DNA of 64,000 nt, from positions 1-64,000 of the forward strand of contig CAVOJD010000026.1 in assembly GCA_963696075.1 (NCBI GenBank), in the 5' to 3' direction. Source of the DNA: CAJQQK01 sp963696075 (GTDB lineage: Bacteria; Pseudomonadota; Alphaproteobacteria; Rhizobiales; Hyphomicrobiaceae). The translations under genes and the position numbers were made by a program. This document shows positions 8,107-17,489 of this stretch, piece by piece (the first letter of the stretch is position 1; every line of letters starts with the position of its first letter). A model generated the notes under the pieces. It saw only the letters and a list, made by a program, of their open reading frames with translations. It did not search any database and was not told where the DNA came from.

Positions 8107-11100
8107 GCAGAGAATGCCGAGATCCTGGCGGGATCATGCTGCCCCCGGATCGGCTGCGAGGGCCATCTTGCCGTGGCGGCAGCCCGGCCCAGGCCAGCCC
8201 TCCATCGATCGCTTGCCTCGGACCGCAACCACCGGGTCGTTGCCCGCGAACACACGGGAGTCCTCGAGACGGATGACCGTCATCGCATTGAGGACGGCTT
8301 CATCAAGAAGGAAACGCGCTGGGCTCCCAACCTGATTTCGGCGACGCCCACCCTCGAGATGGGCATCGACATCGGCGACCTCTCGACGATGCTGCTCTGC
8401 TCGGTGCCGCCCGAGGAGGCCAACTACGTGCAGCGCATGGGCCGCAGCGGCCGACGTGATGGCAATGCCCTCATCTGGTGCTTGCAGCGGCGCGACCGCA
8501 TGACCTCCAGTTCTGGGTCGATCCGACGCCGATGCTGGCCGGTGAGGTGAAGGCACCGGGGGTCTTCCTTGCCGCAGAGACTGTTCTCGAACGCCAGGTC
8601 ACGGCCTTTACGCTGGATGCCTACGTTGCTGCCACAGTGGGCGAGGACAGCGACTACGGGAAGGTGCGCGACGTCCTGAAGCGACGCCGGGAGGGGATGA
8701 CGCAGGGCTTTCCTGTCGAATGGCTGGGCCTTGTCCAGTCGCGGGGGCAAGAGCTGGCGGAGGCATTCCTTTCCCGCCTACCGGAGGCTGTCCAGGCTCG
8801 CGCCGACCTCGCTCAACGGATCCGCGACTACCTGAGCCTAGCCGACGACAAGTCGATCGGCTGGAGGGTCGGTGCTGTGTTCGACGAAGCGGCGGAAGAG
8901 CGTGCACGCCTCCTTGACATGCGCGAGGAGTTGACCCGCGAGCGCGAGAAGCTGCGCCGGCGGCGGGCCGAGTTCACGGACGAGGAATTTGAACGCCGCG
9001 ACCAAGACATTGTACGGGACCGGACGGAGCTCAATCGCCTGATCCGCACCGGCATCGACGACGTGCCGGTCCTCAAGTTCCTGACGGACAAGGGGCTCCT
9101 GCCGAACTACGCCTTCCCGGAGGAGGGCGTGAAGCTGACCTCGATCCTCTCGCGCCGGGCCGACGGGGCGCGCGACGAAGACGGCCTTCTTTATCTTGAA
9201 TACACGCGACCTGCGAGTTCGGCGCTCTCCGAGTTTGCCCCGGGTCAGTACTTTTATGCCAATGGCCGACAGGTGCAGATCGAGCGCATCGAGATCGGCA
9301 AGGATGACCTCTCCCGCTGGACGTTCTGTCCGTCCTGCTCGTTCGTTGCGTCCCGGCCCGAGGCGACTGACAGCGAGGCCTGCCCGAGATGCGGGGACGA
9401 GATGTGGTCGGATGGTGGATCACACCACGACGTCGTCCAGCTCAAGTCCGTTGTCTCAGTCGATAGCGAGGAAAAGGCCGTCATCCGCGATCTGGACCAG
9501 CGCCAGCAGCAGCAGTTCGACCGCGCCACGGTTCCCTTCTACGGACCGGAAAACATCACGGCGTCCTGGTTCACCGGTGATGAGGATGGTGCGCCTTTCG
9601 GCTTCGAATTCGTGTCTGGATGTACGTTCCGGGACTTCAATTTCGGCCGCAGATCAACCACTCCTTCAGGGCCGAAGATCGCGGGCGACCGACGCGCCTC
9701 CTATCCCTTCCGGATCTGCCGACACTGCGGAACCCTGCAGAAGCCTGCCCGCGATGAGGCGGACCCGGGAACCCATCCCCCGAGCTGCCGCGTGACCCGG
9801 GACGGGAGTATCCCCCGGGCCTCTTGGCAGGCCGAAGTCTTCCTGATGCGCAGCTTCGCGACGGAGGCCATCCGCCTCGTCATCCCCGTTGTGGGCGAGA
9901 TGGACAATGACGACATCAAGAGTTTCGTCGCTGGCATCAACCTCGGCATGCGGCGCTACTTTGCCGGCAAGGTCGATCACATCCGATCGAATGTCGTCGA
10001 GGTGCAGCTGGACGGTATGACCAAGGTACGCAGCCTCTACCTCTACGACGCGGTCCCCGGCGGGTCGGGATACCTGCGCCAGATCGGCGAGCATCCCGAG
10101 ACAATGCGGGCCATCATCGCACGTGCCGCGGAGGCGCTGCGCGACTGCCCCTGCACGCGCGAAGACGTGACGGGCTGCTTCCGCTGCGTCAAGTCCTACC
10201 GGTCCCAGTTCGGACCCGGCGAGCCGGACCGGGATCGTGCGCGCGCCATGATGGAGACCATTCTCCAGAAGTGGGACAGCCTAACGCGCGCCGAGACGGG
10301 GATCGACAATTCGATTAGAGGCGCGCTCGTCGAGAGTGCGCTCGAGAAGCGTTTCCTTGGTGCGCTGGCGCACGCCTACGGCGACGGGGCGCTGACGCCG
10401 CAGGTCCTTGCCGGCGGACGGCGGGGATTTGTCCTGAAGGCCGGCGGACCCGAGGCGGCGCGCCTCTGGTCGATCGAGCCGCAAGTGCAGGTGGACGCGC
10501 GCTTCCGTGGTCTGCCGCGAAAGCGGGTCGATTTTCTTCTGAGCCCGATCGGCCGGTCCGGCGTCAGGCCCATTGTCGTCGAGATGGACGGGATGGAGTA
10601 CCACGCAGGCACCGTCGATCGTGATCTGCTCGATCGGGTGACCATGATCCGCTCCGGTGCGGTTCAGGTCTGGACGCTTGCCTGGAAAGATCTCGACCGG
10701 GAAGCGCCACCACCGCGAAACCCGTTGCAGGAGAGGGCTTTCGACGAAGGCAAGATTGGGCGTCTCGCTAAGGCTTTAGCCTATCCGGACTTCAGTGCCC
10801 TGGCAGAAGCCATCAAGGGGCTCCAGATCGGCGACAGTTTCTCAATGCTGCGCCGCGTCCTGGACGGCAAGACCGAGGACTTTGCCGCGGCCCGCTCCGT
10901 CTTCGTGCGCAGCCTGGTTGGCAATGGCCAGGCCCTGGACGACCTGCCGCGTGCGGCTTCCGTCTCTGCCGAGGGTCGGCAATTCCTTGCGGCGTCGGAC
11001 GCGGCGGCGCATGCCGGCGATGGCGGACTTGATCTTTACATGGCCTGCGCAAGGATCTCGCCGAGAGACTGGCCGGAGACCCACGACGATCTGAGGCTGC

Positions 11101-11591
11101 TGCTGCGAGGCGCTCTGCCGGCGCCGGGTGCGGCGCCTGCGGCAAAGGCAATCTACGCCGACGCCTGGCGGGGGCTTTGGCGCCTCGTGAACCTTCTGCA
11201 GGACGTGTCGGGCTTTCATGTGGAAGTCGAGGGCCTGGACACGCTTCTCCCGCCGGAGGGGCCGGACGGCACGCAAGCCGGAGCCGACGGCGGCCCGGAC
11301 GCGGCGGCGTGGCTGGAGGCCCGGGCGCTCTGCGACGAGGCATTCCATCCGCTGATCGACGCGCTGGTTGCGGCCGAGGCGCCCGGGCCGGATCTATTCG
11401 GCGATGACATTCTGTTCGAGGGGCGTGTCGTTGGCATGATGGAGTTCGGCTGGTCCGAGAAGACAGTCGCCGTCGCAGAGGACGATCCGGGTCGGACCGG
11501 ATGGACCCTGATCTGCTTTGCCCCCGAGACGGACGGGCTTGGCGAGACCGCAACGAAAATCCTGCAAGCGCTTGAGGAGACACAGTCATGA
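8107..11591 (+). pseudogene. DEAD/DEAH-type helicase with DUF1998-like C-terminus, 5' truncated and frameshifted
   Basis: The IS has removed the N-terminal ATPase lobe. What remains starts in the second lobe (EHTGVLETDDR, ISATPTLEMGIDIGDLS as motif V region, YVQRMGRSGRRDGNAL as motif VI). At about 8475 one base is missing; the rest continues from 8478 for over 1000 residues (LAAARPHDLQFWVDP). Further on are a four-Cys zinc motif (CPSC...CPRC), a DUF1998-like Cys cluster (CPCTREDVTGCFRCVKSYR) and a possible PD-(D/E)XK or Vsr-like nuclease segment (RKRVDFLLSP...IVVEMDGMEYH). Such giant helicases occur in anti-phage islands. The stop overlaps the next gene's start by 4 bases, indicating a two-gene operon. 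Confidence 0.75.
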
Positions 11592-13750
11592 CGCAAGCCA
11601 TCGCGAAGCGGGTCTCCTACGACGTCGGATGCGTGAAGAGCCTGAGGAAGCTGCCGGACCGGGTCGCAGGGAAGTTCATGGACATGATGACCCGGTACAT
11701 GACCGACCCGTCCGGCAAGGGCCTGAACCTCGAAACGGTCAACGGCGCCAAGGACAGTTCGATCAAGTCGCTTCGTCTCGACCGCGGCTACCGTGCCATC
11801 GCCTTCGAAGTCGGGCGGGACATCATGTTCGTGCACGTCAATGAACACGACAAGGCCTACCGATGGGCGGTTGGGCGGCGCGTCAAGCTCGACCCTCAAA
11901 CGAACCGGATCAGAGTGGTCGAGGAGATCGAAGCCGACGCCGTGCCGGCCCCTGAGGCCAGTGTGGACGAGCCGCGCTTGTTCGGCGACGTCGCGGACGC
12001 CCGGCTGAAGTCCCTGGGGGTTCAGGAAGAGGAGCTTGCCGCCGTTCGGACAATTGGTTCGCTCGGTGACCTTGAGGCCGCGGAAGAGCGCTTCGATCCG
12101 ATGACCTTCCAGGTCCTCTACGGGCTCGCCGCCGGCTACACCGACGACGAGGTCTATGCGTTGACCGGGTCCGCGCCCGAGGACGGCGCGGCGCCCGCGA
12201 AGGACGTCAGCTTCGAAACCCTAATCGAGACGGAAGAGAGCCGTCAGACGATCTTCATCCCCGAGACGGAGGAGGAACTGCGCCGCTTCTTTGACGGCGA
12301 ACTGGAGGGCTGGCGCGTGTTCCTGCACCCGGAACAGCGCAAGATCGCCTACCGGGACTACAATGGACCGGCCATGGCCCGGGGCGGAGCCGGCACGGGC
12401 AAGACCGTCGTGGCGATGCACCGCGCGAAACACCTCGCCGACCTGATTGCCGACGACCCGAACCGCATCGGGCAACGGGTGCTCTTCACGACGTTCACGA
12501 CCAGCCTTGCGCATGACATCGAGGCGAACCTCAAGACGCTCTGCCCGGAGCACCTGGAGGCCGATCCACCACGGATCGAGGTAATCAACCTCGACCGCTG
12601 GGTTGGTCAGTTTCTGAAGCGCAAGAACTTCGAGCGCCGTGTTGCGTATTTCAGCGACGATCAAAACCGACTGGGCGAGATCTGGGCGGATGTTCTCCTC
12701 GACCACGACCTCCCCGAAGGTCTGTCCGAAGCATTCGTCAAGGCCGAGTGGGCGCAGATCGTGCAGGCCAAGGGGCTACTGGAGCGCCGTGAATACCTCA
12801 AGGTGTCACGCGCAGGGCGCGGCACGCCGCTCGATCGCCGCAAGCGGGCGGCGCTCTGGGACATCTTTGCTGATTATCGCGCGCGGTTGATCAGCGAGGG
12901 ATTTGCGGAGCCCGATGACGCCTATCGGCAGGCGACGGAGATCCTAAATTCGGAGGCGCCGGGCCTCCCCTACAGCGCCGTCGTTGTAGACGAGGCGCAG
13001 GACATGGGCGAGCAGGCATTCCGGCTGGTTCGTGCAATCGTGCCCGAGACGCCTGACGGGGACCGCAACTCGATCTTCATCGTCGGCGACGCCCACCAGC
13101 GGATCTATGCCCGCAAGGCCAGTATGGCGGCCTGCGGCATCAATGTCCGCGGCCGATCACACCGCCTGCGGCTCAACTACCGGACGACGCAAGAGATCCG
13201 CGCCTGGGCCGTCTCGATCCTTGAGGGGGTGAGTGTGGATGATCTCGACGAGGGCAAAGACAGCCTTCGTGGCTACGTCAGCCTCGTCCGTGGTCCGGCG
13301 CCCGAGCTCGTGCCGTGCAAGTCAGAGAAAGAGGAGTTGGACGGCCTTGCTGCCTGGGTGCGTGAGCGTTTCGATGAGGGCACCCAGCTCACAGACATCG
13401 GTGTCCTTTGCAGCACCCGGGCCGGTGTCGAGCGGGTCGATGGCGCGCTCAAGGGGGCCGGAATTGAGACCGTGCAGCTTAGGGGTGGAAAGGCGGACGA
13501 CAGAAGCGTGCCCGGCGTCAGGCTCACGACAATGCACCGGGCCAAGGGGCTCGAGTTTTTTGCTGTGGCGCTGCCGTTTCTTTCGGACGGCACATTCCCC
13601 CCGGCCGGCGCCCTGCAGTCGGCGGTGGACGATGCCGATCGTCAGGACATCGTCGAACGATACCGCTCACTGCTTCACGTCGCCGCCACGCGGGCCAAGC
13701 AGGCGCTGCGGGCGTCTTGGTCGGGCAAGGCGAGTACTCTACTGAACTAG
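11588..13750 (+). CDS. UvrD/Rep-like helicase with N-terminal RelE-like domain
   Basis: A 720-residue protein. The first ~100 residues look like a RelE/ParE-fold domain (VKSLRKLPDRVAGKF, SIKSLRLDRGYRAIAFE, HDKAYRWAV). Superfamily 1 helicase motifs follow: Walker A GGAGTGKTVVAMHRAKHLA near residue 265, Walker B VVVDEAQDMG, motif III VGDAHQRIYARKA, motif IV-like LRLNYRTTQEIR, motif V TTMHRAKGLEF and motif VI LLHVAATRAKQAL. It overlaps the upstream helicase by ATGA. I infer an ATP-driven DNA or RNA-DNA motor working with that helicase, probably in defence. The fused RelE-like domain may bind ribosomes or RNA or only serve as a scaffold. The gene appears complete. Confidence 0.82.
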   Translation: MTQAIAKRVSYDVGCVKSLRKLPDRVAGKFMDMMTRYMTDPSGKGLNLETVNGAKDSSIKSLRLDRGYRAIAFEVGRDIMFVHVNEHDKAYRWAVGRRVKLDPQTNRIRVVEEIEADAVPAPEASVDEPRLFGDVADARLKSLGVQEEELAAVRTIGSLGDLEAAEERFDPMTFQVLYGLAAGYTDDEVYALTGSAPEDGAAPAKDVSFETLIETEESRQTIFIPETEEELRRFFDGELEGWRVFLHPEQRKIAYRDYNGPAMARGGAGTGKTVVAMHRAKHLADLIADDPNRIGQRVLFTTFTTSLAHDIEANLKTLCPEHLEADPPRIEVINLDRWVGQFLKRKNFERRVAYFSDDQNRLGEIWADVLLDHDLPEGLSEAFVKAEWAQIVQAKGLLERREYLKVSRAGRGTPLDRRKRAALWDIFADYRARLISEGFAEPDDAYRQATEILNSEAPGLPYSAVVVDEAQDMGEQAFRLVRAIVPETPDGDRNSIFIVGDAHQRIYARKASMAACGINVRGRSHRLRLNYRTTQEIRAWAVSILEGVSVDDLDEGKDSLRGYVSLVRGPAPELVPCKSEKEELDGLAAWVRERFDEGTQLTDIGVLCSTRAGVERVDGALKGAGIETVQLRGGKADDRSVPGVRLTTMHRAKGLEFFAVALPFLSDGTFPPAGALQSAVDDADRQDIVERYRSLLHVAATRAKQALRASWSGKASTLLN

Positions 13751-13882
13751 CGCCTTAAGTCAGTGCATTCCAGGCACAGGTTGGACCCTGTTTTCGGCAT
13801 CGCGTATTGGATGCACCCTCTGACCACATCACCTTTATGGACGGGCGGGCCTGAAACAGATCCGCGCCGTCGTGGTCCCGGG

Positions 13883-14275
13883 TCACGCCGCGGCTTTCTT
13901 GATTTCCTGCTCTGCCTCGTCGATGGCCGCGTTGAGGTCTTCGCGGATTGCAATTTTCAACTCGGTCTCGAGGCGCTCCACGTCTTCGTCTTCGTCCGCG
14001 ACGTTCTCGATCACGTCGAGGACAAACTGGATGGCATCGTCCATGCCGCCTGCAGCCGTCTTAAGACACGGAGGCCATTCGTCACGGGCGATGCCGGGGA
14101 TGTCGTACTCGCTCGGGACCTTCTTGACGGACAAGCCGGCCTTCTTAGCCAGTGCGAACGCCATCGCGAAGTTCCTGATCGACCAGTAGAGCGAAAAGAC
14201 GCCGCTGTTCCCAAATTCCCGCTCCAAGTGCCCGACGTCACCGAGTGCTTCATAGAAATCGATTGTCTTACTCAT
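13883..14275 (-). CDS. small acidic protein, unrecognised
   Basis: A 130-residue protein starting MSKTIDFYEALGDVGHL. An AAGGAGAT ribosome binding site seven bases before the ATG at 14275 decides the start. The C-terminal third is strongly acidic and helical (FVLDVIENVADEDEDVERLE). I know no family for it. It is divergent from the ribbon-helix-helix-like gene at 14405 with palindromes between, so the two may be co-regulated. An Ocr- or antitoxin-like role is only a guess from its acidity. Confidence 0.55.
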   Translation of the reverse strand: MSKTIDFYEALGDVGHLEREFGNSGVFSLYWSIRNFAMAFALAKKAGLSVKKVPSEYDIPGIARDEWPPCLKTAAGGMDDAIQFVLDVIENVADEDEDVERLETELKIAIREDLNAAIDEAEQEIKKAAA

Positions 14276-14341
14276 CGGTGATCTCCTTTCAGCCGTCGCC
14301 TCACTGGCGACGAAAAAATCTCGCACAGGCGATACAGGATA

Positions 14342-14374
14342 TCAATACATGTATTGACAATTATGCACATTGTC
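14342..14374. promoter_or_regulatory. operator-like palindromes between divergent genes
   Basis: A perfect 16-bp palindrome TCAATACATGTATTGA (14342-14357) overlaps a second inverted repeat, GACAAT-7 nt-ATTGTC (14356-14374). A TTGACA hexamer sits at 14354-14359, in the overlap, and could be the -35 of the rightward gene, although the -10 is poor. The position between two divergent small genes, one of them DNA-binding in type, fits an autoregulated operator. Confidence 0.5.
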
Positions 14375-14404
14375 TTGCGTTGGCGGTTCTGCTACGTGCA
14401 CGCT

Positions 14405-14644
14405 ATGACAGGCGCAAAGACGATGTATTCGATGCGGCTCGGCAAGGAGCTGATTGAACGGCTGGACCGATACCGAGCTGGCCTGCCTTACCGTGTCGAT
14501 CGGACAGCAGTGATTGAGAGAGCAATTGCGGATCACCTTGACCGCGAGGGCGCGCCACCTCTCGAGAACGACGGTGCTCAGATGTCTTCGGACAATCGGA
14601 AGGGGCTAGGGAAAGACGCGAGGAAGGGCACCACACGCATCTGA
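14405..14644 (+). CDS. ribbon-helix-helix-like small protein
   Basis: About 79 residues from the ATG at 14405 (14423 is an alternative start). The core MYSMRLGKELIERLDRYRAG, followed by RVDRTAVIERAIADHLDRE, has the strand-helix-helix spacing of CopG/Arc-type DNA-binding proteins. The tail is charged and low in complexity. It probably represses itself and the divergent gene through the palindromes at 14342-14374. No RelE/ParE partner directly follows, so a classical toxin-antitoxin pair is not shown. Confidence 0.55.
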   Translation: MTGAKTMYSMRLGKELIERLDRYRAGLPYRVDRTAVIERAIADHLDREGAPPLENDGAQMSSDNRKGLGKDARKGTTRI

Positions 14645-14889
14645 TTCCGGGCTCAAGCGAGGACGATCCGCAGCAGGAAGTCGCGGTTAGTCCTGCGATT
14701 GGAGGCGCAGTTTGCTCAAATGTGATTGCTCGTGTGAGATCGCCGTCCACGGTCAGCTTGCGTTTGGTTATCCCGTAGGTTGGTTTGGCTGACAGGTTGA
14801 ACTCGCGGCTATGTGTCACCTGCTGCGCGATCAAGGGGTTCGTCGGCAAGCGCTGCAGTTGGCGTAGGGGCAGCAGAGCTAAGGTGGGC

Positions 14890-15066
14890 TTTGATGGGGC
14901 GTTTTCTCCGGTCGGCGCGCTGTGGGCGGAAGTGGACGATGCCGATCGGCAGGACATATTGGAGCCGCACCGGTCACCGCTTCACGTCGCGGCCACCCGG
15001 GCCAAGAAGGCTCTGCGGGTGTCCTGGTCGGGCAAGCCGAGTAGCCTCATGAACCTGACGCCATAA
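14890..15066 (+). pseudogene. decayed copy of the UvrD-like helicase 3' end
   Basis: The frame reads DGAFSPVGALWAEVDDADRQ, then motif VI (HVAATRAKKALRVSWSGKP) and stops. It matches the last ~58 residues of the helicase at 11588-13750 closely but not identically. Both copies are followed by a shared stretch, ATTCCAGGCACAG, at 13767 and 15109. It is therefore an older or independent relative left from a duplication or from recombination between related islands. Confidence 0.78.
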
Positions 15067-15669
15067 CATCGCAGGCCCGAACTAGGCCTGGGCGAAGGGG
15101 TGGTTCAATTCCAGGCACAGCAAATTGATGCCGGCGCATCGGATACCCCGGGCGACCATCAGTGCAGTGTTCGGAACGCCTCGTGATCCCAGACCGGGGC
15201 ACCGGCGCGGCCGGTGGTGAAATGACGAAGGCGTGCCGCGGTGCCGTCGCGATGACGGCCTGGTCGGCAGGAATGTTCAGCACCTCGAGGGGGCGCTTCA
15301 GGGGCGACAGGACGAGGCCGGCAGTCAAACCAAATGGGGCCTGCGCTCCCAACGCAATCAGATGGCACGATCGAAAGACCGAGATCCGCTACTCGTACTT
15401 TTGGATTTCCCTGCAGAACACTGAGAAACCAACGAGCCCAATAGAGAGTGTAATCGCCAGCATGCGCCACCGAACCCCGCGCAGGGTTCGGTGGCACGCT
15501 CTCGCAAGGGACGGCCAAGCTCAGGGTCTTCGGGCTTGTCACGTCCGCCTCCAAGACCCGGCGCCGCCTGAAGGGCAGCGCCAGTCACTGAAGGTGATCG
15601 CCGGTGTGAGGTTCAATGACAGCATCGAAGAGAAACCAACCTCAGATCACTGCGCCGCCTGATCACCCA
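15067..15669. other. intergenic, no gene supported
   Basis: Several open frames of 60-160 codons exist on both strands, as expected in GC-rich DNA, but none has a plausible start signal or a recognisable protein. The part around 15085-15160 read on the minus strand (RGIRCAGINLLCLELNHP) resembles the matching place after the first helicase (RGCIQYAM...SNLCLECTDL, near 13770), so it belongs to the duplicated block. Confidence 0.4.
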
Positions 15670-16410
15670 TCACCTCAATTGTCGCATAGCTGTGATCTCG
15701 TCCAACAGCGATTTGGCCTTGAGTTCCCATTCGTTTGCGATGGCTTGGTCGTAGTCCTCAAGCTCAATCGCAACGTGCGCCAGGTCCTCTGGATCGATCA
15801 CGATTTCGTCCTCGTCGCGGTTAGTCAAGTGAGCGAGGCCCCGGGAACGATGCAGCCGGCAGCGTCCGACGATCGGCATCGGCCCGTCGCTACGGCTAGC
15901 AAACCAGTGCGCGAGTTCGCGGCATAACGTCCATGACATGCCTTGGGCCAGATAGGCTTGCGGGTCAGCACCCCGTGTCGGGTCCAATTGAATGCCGCGC
16001 CAAATCTCCACGTAATCCGGCAGGTCGCTGGTATCGAATTGGCCCTGGCGGAACGCATCGACCATCAGGGACGCCGCCCCAAGACCATGGCGGAAACGCC
16101 ACCACTCCAAATCCTGGCCCCAGACGCCTTCGATGAAGCCCTGCAGAACGGGCGACGGAAATTTGTGCTTCAAGGCGTAGTCGAGCAGGATCGGGCGGAG
16201 GGGGCTGGGCGCGCGCACTCTGATTGTGATAGCAGCATCCACATCGCCCAATTGAGCTTTCCGCCAGAGTTCCTCGATCTGCGCTGGGTCCTCTTGCCAG
16301 ATTGCGCGGCCTATCATCTCAAGGTCGGGGCAGTCTGCCGCCTCGTACACCGTCCGAGCGTCGGGATTCGTGAAGACGTATGCCAAGGCCCATTGATCCG
16401 AAGACGACAA
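15670..16410 (-). CDS. possible ADP-ribosyltransferase-fold protein
   Basis: A 246-residue soluble protein. Three spaced motifs fit the R-S-E class of mono-ADP-ribosyltransferases: VEIWRG with Arg138, GMSWT at 157-161 as the S-T strand, and RDEDEIVIDPE with Glu200-x-Glu202 as the ExE loop. An N-terminal helical domain precedes them (AIWQEDPAQIEELWRKAQLG). This is motif reading only. If correct, it would transfer ADP-ribose from NAD to a protein or nucleic acid and act as a toxin or phage-related effector. It lies in island DNA without an obvious immunity gene beside it. Confidence 0.5.
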   Translation of the reverse strand: MSSSDQWALAYVFTNPDARTVYEAADCPDLEMIGRAIWQEDPAQIEELWRKAQLGDVDAAITIRVRAPSPLRPILLDYALKHKFPSPVLQGFIEGVWGQDLEWWRFRHGLGAASLMVDAFRQGQFDTSDLPDYVEIWRGIQLDPTRGADPQAYLAQGMSWTLCRELAHWFASRSDGPMPIVGRCRLHRSRGLAHLTNRDEDEIVIDPEDLAHVAIELEDYDQAIANEWELKAKSLLDEITAMRQLR

Positions 16411-17489
16411 CTCCGGGTATCGTTGCTCGATCCCTCCAGTTGGGTCTCGATTTGTTTCATGATTTTGTCAGATCGTTTCATCTCTATTTCCTTCTCTTAC
16501 TCTTGGTCGCGCTGTTGGGCCGACCGCTGATCCCACGCAACCGCTGTTCTTCAGTTCTGCGATCCAAGTCGTTTTTCGGCTGGCTCACGGACCGCGCGCC
16601 GCCGGCGTTGCGCCGTAAGCGTGAGGTGCTCTCATGGCGGCCCGGTCGCTTCCCAGAGCAGTACCGTGCCGGTTGTGTCGAATTCGGTGAGGTATCGGGG
16701 ATGCCAAGCGCCGTCTGCGTGCCGGTAGAGGGCAACCTCGCTGTCGAACGCGAACAGCCGCCCTTCTTGAGGTTGGCGAAAGACTGCGCCAATCGGGAGA
16801 TAATGCCCGGCGTCGGTCGGAACGACGCCGAACAGCGCCTGCGGCGTCCACCCCGATCGGGCGGCGCAGGCGGCAACCGGCCCGTCCAGGAAGTCGATGG
16901 CGACCTGCCTTAGGTCTTCCCAGCAGGTTGCGTCTTGGATTGGTGGCTGAGCGGTGTCCACTGCGCGCCGCCAAACAGCAACAACGGCCTCGGCATACGC
17001 GAACACATCCGCATAGCCTTGCTCGCGCGCCGCGGCCGCCTCGGCTTCCTCCTGAGCAAGCCCGGCTTCGGACACCAAAATGGCGACCCGCTCGACGAAG
17101 GCGCGGGGATCGGGTGACAAAGCGTCAGCCGTCTCGAAGCGATTTCCATTTCCGGCTTCAGCCTTGGGCACAGCGTCCCGCGCCTCGAACGCGGCGAATA
17201 GCGCCTCGAACGCCGCGAACAAATCGGGTGGGTCATTGCCATTTTCTGACGGGACCACCGGGACCGCCGGGACCGCATTGAGTTCATTTATGTTTTTCGG
17301 TCCCGTTCCTGCACCCTGCAGCGGGACCAACGGGACCAGCGCTTGCGCTTGAGCGCCTGGCGTCACCGACGCGGTCCCGTTGGTCCCGGTCCCGCTATCG
17401 GTGGCGGGACCGCAATTATCCCTGCAAATCAGCGTGGTCCCGTTGGTCCCGGTGGTCCCGTCAGTTTTCGATGGGGGCGCGTCAGTCAT
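16411..17489 (-). CDS. unrecognised protein downstream of the DUF927 gene
   Basis: The CDS is 17489 to 16632, 285 residues; 16411-16631 holds nothing I recognise. The N-terminal ~80 residues are low-complexity (Gly/Thr/Asn/Pro repeats such as TDGTTGTNGTT, encoded by repeated GGGACCAACGGGACC-like DNA) with an Ala/Phe repeat after them (LFAAFEALFAAFEA). The C-terminal ~150 residues look globular (CWEDLRQVAIDFLDGPV). Its ATG overlaps the frameshift-corrected DUF927 stop by 8 bases, so the two are translationally coupled. It is probably part of the replication or packaging core of the element; function unknown. Confidence 0.6.

Noticed and set aside
10813..11601. 262-codon minus-strand frame inside the helicase gene
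   Set aside because: Arg/Pro/Ala-rich shadow frame without motifs.
13883..14644. classical type II toxin-antitoxin pair
   Set aside because: The genes are divergent, the acidic protein has no toxin motif, and no RelE/ParE/VapC gene follows the RHH-like gene.
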